Assembly: GCA_030596395.1 (NCBI GenBank) | Contig: JAUVKF010000026.1 | Location: 1-39,148 of the forward strand | Length of the DNA stretch: 39,148 bases | Source: Chlorobiota bacterium | GTDB taxonomy: Bacteria > Bacteroidota > Bacteroidia > Bacteroidales > F082 | Reading direction: 5' to 3' | Shown: positions 34,683 to 39,148 of the stretch, one piece after another | How positions within the stretch are numbered: the first letter of the stretch is position 1 | Layout of the letters: the number at the start of each line of letters is the position of its first letter | Notes under the pieces: generated by a model | The model's input: the letters and a program-made list of their open reading frames with translations, nothing else | The model's database searches: none | What the model was told of the DNA's origin: nothing | Program-made: the position numbers and the translations under genes

Positions 34683-34754
34683 CAGAGCATAAGAAGCAGC
34701 ATGCTACGAATTGCTAACCAGTTTATTTTTAAATATTTAGAGCAGATTTGAAAT

Positions 34755-37655
34755 ATGAACACAACAGATTTTTTATACCGACACAACGGACCCCGCCCCG
34801 AAGATGTAAAACTCATGCTGGAAACCATGGGTTTGGATTCAGTTGATCAGTTAATCGATGAAACTATTCCTGCTGATATCAGGTTAAAAAACGACCTGAA
34901 CGTTGATGCGGGATTGACCGAATATGAATATCTACAGCTTATCAAAAATATCGGTGCGAAAAATAAAGTGTTCAAAACATATATCGGACTGGGTTATTAT
35001 AACACCATCACGCCATCGGTTATTCTGAGAAACGTATTTGAAAACCCGGGTTGGTACACTTCTTATACACCATACCAGGCCGAAATATCGCAGGGTCGTT
35101 TAGAAGCATTATTGAATTTCCAGACAATGGTTTCTGATTTGACAGGCATGCCGTTAGCCAATTCTTCCCTTTTGGATGAAGGAACTGCTGCTGCCGAAGC
35201 CATGTTAATGCTTTTTCATGCACGCCCAAGGTCACTGGTAAAAGCCGGAGCTAATGCTTTTCTTGTTTCAGAAGATATGTTCCCGCAAACTATTGAAGTG
35301 TTAAAGGCAAGAGCCGAATCAAGAGGAATTGACCTGATCATTTGTAATCGTGATGCTTTCGATTTTAACGACAAAGTATTTGGCTGCATGGTTCAATATC
35401 CTGATCAGAAAGGAGAAATTATTGATCATACTGCACTAACTGCAAAAGCCAATGAGAAAAATATACCCGTCACGGTAGCAGCAGACCTGATGAGTTTGAC
35501 CTTACTAAAGCCGCCCGGTGAATGGGGTGCGAAGGTTGTTTTTGGCAGTTCACAACGTTTTGGCGTGCCTCTGGGTTTTGGTGGACCGCATGCTGCTTTT
35601 TTTGCTACTACCGAAGATTACAAACGCCATATCCCAGGAAGGATAATCGGGATTTCAAAAGACATTAACGGAAATGATGCCCTCAGGATGGCACTGCAAA
35701 CGCGGGAGCAACATATCAAACGTGAAAAGGCGACTTCAAATATATGCACTGCACAGGCTCTGCTGGCAATAATGGCAGGATTTTATGCCGTTTACCATGG
35801 CGAAGAAGGCATCAGAAATATCGCAACTGAAATCCACTTGAAAACCTCAATGCTGGCAGAAGCACTGAAGAGTTTTGGAGTTAAACAATTGAATAAACAC
35901 TTTTTCGACACACTGCTTATTCAACTTCCTGAAAATGTTTCTTCCCAATCAGTGAAAGAAACAGCAATCAAACACGAGGTTAACTTCAGGTATTTCGCAG
36001 ATGGAATACATATCGGAATAAGCATTGACGAAACCACTTCTTACCACGACCTAAAACTGGTTGCTGCACTTATTGCATCAGTTTATGGAATAGAAAAATT
36101 TGAGTTTGGTGAAACGAGCCTGAAAAACAATTTACCCGAACAATTAAAGAGGACTTCCCATTTCCTGCAACATCCTGTTTTTAATAGTTATCAGTCAGAA
36201 ACCGAAATGATGCGGTATTTGAAAAAGCTGGAAAATAAGGATATTGCTTTGAACCGTTCAATGATACCACTTGGCAGTTGTACGATGAAGCTGAATGCGG
36301 TTTCGGAATTAATGCCCATTTCTTGGCCCGAATTCACTGAAATCCATCCGTTTGTTCCAGCAGACCAGGCAGAAGGTTACCTTGAGATCATCAAAGATAT
36401 GGAGGAGATACTTTGTGAAGTTACCGGGTTCGCTGCAATATCATTCCAACCTAACTCGGGAGCTGCCGGAGAATATACCGGTTTGATGGTGATCAGGGAA
36501 TACCAAAAAAGTATTGGACAAAATCACAGGGATGTTTGCCTGATCCCTGCCTCGGCACATGGAACCAATCCGGCAAGTGCTATCATGGCTGGAATGCGGG
36601 TGGTTGTTGTTAAAACCAATGATATTGGTGACATTGATATTGAGGATCTGAAAAACAAAGCAGAAGAACACAAAGAAAACCTTGCTGCAATCATGGTGAC
36701 TTACCCATCGACGCATGGTGTATTTGAAGAAGGAATTTGTGAGGTGATCAATATTGTTCACAATAATGGCGGTCAGGTTTATATGGATGGTGCCAACATG
36801 AATGCACAGGTCGGACTGACAAGCCCGGGATTTATCGGTGCCGATGTTTGCCACCTGAACCTGCATAAAACATTTGGCATACCTCACGGCGGTGGCGGAC
36901 CGGGTGTTGGGCCGATTGGTGTTGCCGAACATTTGAAGGCTTATCTTCCGGGCCATATCTTTGCCGAAACTGGTGGTTCAAAAGGGATACCGGCTGTGGC
37001 TGCAGCTCCTTTCGGTAGCGCCCTGGTTTTATTGATTTCATATGGTTATTTGAAAATGCTGGGTGGAAAAGGACTGACCGAAGCAACTCGAATCGCAATT
37101 CTTAATGCCAATTATCTGATCCATAAACTGAAAAATCACTATCCGATACTTTACACCGGCAAAAAAGGATATGTTGGCCATGAGATGATTCTTGATTGCA
37201 ACCAGTTCAGCAAAACTGCTGATATTACCGTTGTCGATATTGCAAAAAGATTAATGGATTATGGATTTCATGCACCTACAGTTGCTTTTCCGGTTCATGG
37301 CACCTTAATGGTTGAGCCTACTGAAAGCGAATCGCTAAACGAACTCAATTATTTCGCAGATGCATTAATTCAAATTCGTAAAGAAATAAAGGAAGTTGAA
37401 GAAAGCAAGGCAGAGAAAAAGAACAATGTGGTATCAAACGCACCACATACTGCCGAAATGGTAATTTCGGATGATTATAGCTTACCATACTCCAGGGAAA
37501 AAGCAGCCTATCCGCTTGAATGGGTTCGCATCAACAAATATTTTACTCCTGTTGCCAAAATTGACGATGCATTTGGCGACCGTAATTTGTGTGCTTGTTT
37601 GCCGATGAAGGCTTATGAAGAGACGGGTTCTGTAATTGAGATAAAAGAGGTGTGA
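34755..37655 (+). CDS. gcvP: glycine dehydrogenase (decarboxylating), P protein
   Basis: 966 aa, the single-chain form with both halves (P1 and P2). It decarboxylates glycine on pyridoxal phosphate and passes the aminomethyl group to lipoylated H protein. N-terminal half: YRHNGPRPEDVKLML, GLGYYNTITPSVILRN, YTPYQAEISQGRLEALLNFQ. C-terminal half: MIPLGSCTMKLNAVSELMPI, ASAHGTNPASAIMAGM and the cofactor Lys705 in LNLHKTFGIPHGGGGPGVGP. The end EWVRINKYFTPVAKIDDAFGDRN is normal. The gene is intact. Its partner gcvT is in the window but far away; gcvH is not seen. Confidence 0.97.
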   Translation: MNTTDFLYRHNGPRPEDVKLMLETMGLDSVDQLIDETIPADIRLKNDLNVDAGLTEYEYLQLIKNIGAKNKVFKTYIGLGYYNTITPSVILRNVFENPGWYTSYTPYQAEISQGRLEALLNFQTMVSDLTGMPLANSSLLDEGTAAAEAMLMLFHARPRSLVKAGANAFLVSEDMFPQTIEVLKARAESRGIDLIICNRDAFDFNDKVFGCMVQYPDQKGEIIDHTALTAKANEKNIPVTVAADLMSLTLLKPPGEWGAKVVFGSSQRFGVPLGFGGPHAAFFATTEDYKRHIPGRIIGISKDINGNDALRMALQTREQHIKREKATSNICTAQALLAIMAGFYAVYHGEEGIRNIATEIHLKTSMLAEALKSFGVKQLNKHFFDTLLIQLPENVSSQSVKETAIKHEVNFRYFADGIHIGISIDETTSYHDLKLVAALIASVYGIEKFEFGETSLKNNLPEQLKRTSHFLQHPVFNSYQSETEMMRYLKKLENKDIALNRSMIPLGSCTMKLNAVSELMPISWPEFTEIHPFVPADQAEGYLEIIKDMEEILCEVTGFAAISFQPNSGAAGEYTGLMVIREYQKSIGQNHRDVCLIPASAHGTNPASAIMAGMRVVVVKTNDIGDIDIEDLKNKAEEHKENLAAIMVTYPSTHGVFEEGICEVINIVHNNGGQVYMDGANMNAQVGLTSPGFIGADVCHLNLHKTFGIPHGGGGPGVGPIGVAEHLKAYLPGHIFAETGGSKGIPAVAAAPFGSALVLLISYGYLKMLGGKGLTEATRIAILNANYLIHKLKNHYPILYTGKKGYVGHEMILDCNQFSKTADITVVDIAKRLMDYGFHAPTVAFPVHGTLMVEPTESESLNELNYFADALIQIRKEIKEVEESKAEKKNNVVSNAPHTAEMVISDDYSLPYSREKAAYPLEWVRINKYFTPVAKIDDAFGDRNLCACLPMKAYEETGSVIEIKEV

Positions 37656-37689
37656 CCCCTTTGTCCGTTTTCCATACCATTGCAATTGT

Positions 37690-37826
37690 AACGGATAACG
37701 CTATGCTGCGTACCGCATTTAATATTATATACTTTTCTGCTTACATAAATATTTAATTATAGTACATAAACTTCATATTTACAACTAATTGCGGTATGCA
37801 GTATGAGCGCATGTTGGCGTTTCGTT
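37690..37826. repeat. long imperfect inverted repeat with AT-rich loop
   Basis: CGCTATGCTGCGTACCGCA (37699-37717) pairs with TGCGGTATGCAGTATGAGCG (37790-37809), and outer AACGGATAACGC pairs loosely with GGCGTTTCGTT (37816-37826). The loop of about 72 bases is very AT-rich. It lies between convergent genes. It could be a bidirectional terminator, a decayed mobile end or a recombination site. Confidence 0.65.
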
Positions 37827-37865
37827 GTTTATTTATATCTCATGTACTTATTCTAATAATACGGA

Positions 37866-38642
37866 TTATTTTTTTCCTTTGAAAATACTCGTAGGCAACA
37901 ATATTTGAGCCTGTACCCGCCATTGCCATTCGGGGCCAAAATCTGGCCGCACTACATTGTAATACAATTGGGTTTGCAGGTTTAAGGGGAGTTTTCCGCC
38001 AAGCATCACCAACTTACCACCTCCTGCTCCCAATGGAACTATCCACCGGTTTTCAGAATCAGCAGTCCAGTCGGCAGTAATGATGGGCGCACTGTTTACA
38101 TACCAGCCTTTACCGAGTTGACGCACAATAAATATATTCACAAGCATGTGGTTTACATCATCACGATCTGAGTTACAAGCAAATGACCATGCATTATTTA
38201 TTAGTGCTCCAAAAGTCCAGTCGCCAGGTTGAGCCATTAATACAAGTGACGGTCCGGCACTCCATTTTTGGCTACCTCGAATACTACCACCAGTAGGCAA
38301 TTCAACAACAGGACCAAAACCCCACATCAATCCTTTGCTTTCAGGAACATAAAATCCTGAGAATACAATATCTGCCAATCCCGATGATTCCATACCACTC
38401 TCTTGCGAAAAATCAGGAATAGATACAATAGGCATAACAGTTCGTGTAATAAATTTACCTCCAAATAAAGGAATTACAGGTTGAATGTTCAATATATTCA
38501 CATTCCGGTTATGCGGGCCATAATTCATGTTTAAATTATTTTGAAATGGAAAACTCATCAAATCTGCCAATGGATTTGCAGCAGCTTTTGATAATTCTTC
38601 CTTGGATTGTTGGGCATTTGCAGAGAAAACCCCAAGTATCAT
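37866..38642 (-). CDS. outer-membrane beta-barrel protein of the phenol_MetA_deg/'neuromedin U' type, start uncertain
   Basis: 258 aa from the only in-frame ATG. The body matches Bacteroidetes barrel proteins labelled transporter or neuromedin U: NPLADLMSFPFQNNLNMNYG, VLNIQPVIP-like NILNIQPVIPLFGG, GLADIVFSGFYVP and the final WQWRVQAQILLP. The ATG leaves only an 11-residue piece of signal peptide (MILGVFSANAQ). In the same frame upstream, codons from ATA at 38672 read IKTIKLIFLI before that Met, giving a complete signal peptide with no ATG, GTG or TTG. Either a rare AUA/AUU start is used or the start codon has mutated. The true start is probably near 38672. It is flanked by inverted repeats on both sides. 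Confidence 0.78.
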   Translation of the reverse strand: MILGVFSANAQQSKEELSKAAANPLADLMSFPFQNNLNMNYGPHNRNVNILNIQPVIPLFGGKFITRTVMPIVSIPDFSQESGMESSGLADIVFSGFYVPESKGLMWGFGPVVELPTGGSIRGSQKWSAGPSLVLMAQPGDWTFGALINNAWSFACNSDRDDVNHMLVNIFIVRQLGKGWYVNSAPIITADWTADSENRWIVPLGAGGGKLVMLGGKLPLNLQTQLYYNVVRPDFGPEWQWRVQAQILLPTSIFKGKK

Positions 38643-38726
38643 TATTAAAAATATTAGTTTAATTGTTTTTATTGCTTTGTAAATTATATTTATAAGTAAT
38701 TATTGTAAAACAGTTCGTTAACAATA

Positions 38727-38768
38727 TGGTTGCTACAGACGATGCGTTAGCACTGTCGGCAGCAACCA
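38727..38768. repeat. hairpin upstream of the barrel gene
   Basis: TGGTTGCT (38727-38734) and AGCAACCA (38761-38768) pair perfectly; inside, ACAG pairs with CTGT (38752-38755), leaving CGGC as a bulge. Weaker pairing continues outside (GTTAACAATA with ATTATTAGTT). It lies between the arylsulfatase tail and the barrel gene. Confidence 0.65.
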
Positions 38769-38817
38769 ATTATTAGTTGATCTCAATCAATGGTTGAATA
38801 GTCATCATAAATAGTTT

Positions 38818-39148
38818 CTAGTCAATATATTTAATATTGATCTTCTCGATCTTGCCGTTAAACTTAAATGGCGCTCTATCAAGGTAATCCAGTGCCACCG
38901 GTGAACCAAAGTCTACCCCAATATCAAAGGTTTCTGATGCACCATGACCACCTGGGACAGACCGTTCTATACGACCTTGCCCAACTTCTTTCCCATTGAC
39001 TCTCAAAGTAAGTGTAGCCGGAGCAAGACGCTCTTTCGTATCATATTTTGTCTCTACTTCAATTTTAACTTTTCCCGTAGGGATAGCTGATGCAGATGAA
39101 ACCTTATAACGGTTTAGCGTCATCGCATTGTATTCAGCTTTTAAGATA
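38818..39148 (-). CDS. C-terminal end of an arylsulfatase (partial, runs off the window)
   Basis: At least 110 codons are open from the window edge (39148) to the stop at 38818; the Met at 39123 is internal, since the frame stays open beyond it (ILKAEYNAMTLNRYKV). The sequence matches the C-terminal beta-sandwich of long arylsulfatases: NRYKVSSASAIPTGKVKIEV, TLRVNGKEVGQGRIERSVPG, ETFDIGVDFGSPVALDY and PFKFNGKIEKINIKY. The catalytic domain with its formylglycine Cys/Ser would lie beyond the window. Sulfatases of this type release sulfate from aromatic or sugar esters. Identification from this tail alone is good but not certain. Confidence 0.8.
   Translation of the reverse strand, partial: ILKAEYNAMTLNRYKVSSASAIPTGKVKIEVETKYDTKERLAPATLTLRVNGKEVGQGRIERSVPGGHGASETFDIGVDFGSPVALDYLDRAPFKFNGKIEKINIKYID

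Noticed and set aside
34608-34754. Glycine riboswitch before gcvP (and before gcvT)
   Set aside because: The gcvP leader after its promoter box is only about 70 bases, the gcvT leader about 25; neither has room for or shows the two-domain aptamer.
36441-36956. 171-codon minus-strand frame
   Set aside because: Antisense shadow of gcvP covering its cofactor-binding region.
37690-38768. Integron attC sites around the barrel gene
   Set aside because: The folded spacers lack the required core-site consensus at either end (no matching RYYYAAC with GTTRRRY), and no integrase is seen. Kept only as a hairpin/cassette-like observation.

Overview
The window comes from a low-GC member of the Bacteroidetes, most likely a free-living Bacteroidales/Marinilabiliales-type lineage (lineage is inference). 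Reasons: a PorQ-type component of the type IX secretion system, two secreted proteins ending in T9SS sorting domains, the long Bacteroidetes form of NusB, adenine-rich weak ribosome-binding regions, and the Bacteroidetes -7 promoter box TAnnTTTG just upstream of about a dozen genes. No rRNA, tRNA or CRISPR array was found.

Layout. 1-5521 (minus strand): nusB, then an apparent operon acn (aconitase), a GIN-domain lipoprotein and porQ. 5586-6074: an ORF6N phage-type DNA-binding protein. 6211-12568: a small cell-surface glycan locus with a two-part membrane glycosyltransferase, a SAM methyltransferase, a Wzx-like flippase and an asparagine-synthase-like protein without the glutaminase cysteine. 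12793-15503: parE (without parC beside it) and a TtcA-type tRNA thiolase. 15756-18563: a large T9SS cargo protein. 18615-19703: gcvT. 20029-21856: a secreted GATase1-like protein and a secreted PNPOx-like flavoprotein. 22124-23831: a berberine-bridge-type FAD oxidase overlapping a small ferredoxin-fold monooxygenase-like gene. 24019-26027: a GH53 endo-galactanase with T9SS tail and a TlpA-like thioredoxin. 26024-29496 (minus): outer-membrane barrel, thyA, an inserted HUH transposase, folA and a lipoprotein. 29819-31660: a nucleoside permease converging on a bifunctional-nuclease-family gene. 32155-37655: a divergent membrane pyrophosphatase and gcvP. 37866-39148 (minus): an outer-membrane barrel and the tail of an arylsulfatase that runs off the window.

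How the genes work together. thyA and folA form the thymidylate/folate cycle; gcvT and gcvP are two parts of the glycine cleavage system that feeds the same one-carbon pool but lie 15 kb apart on opposite strands. PorQ belongs to the machinery that exports and anchors the two CTD-bearing proteins encoded here.

The protein genes are mostly familiar. The least ordinary content is between them: a 157-bp full-length palindromic element with 5-bp flanking direct repeats that supplies the stop codon of the flippase gene; a 123-bp imperfect hairpin element; a Y1 (RAYT/IS200-like) transposase framed by inverted pairs of short palindromes and sitting inside the thyA-folA pair; several compound intergenic hairpins; and two genes whose starts look damaged or non-standard.
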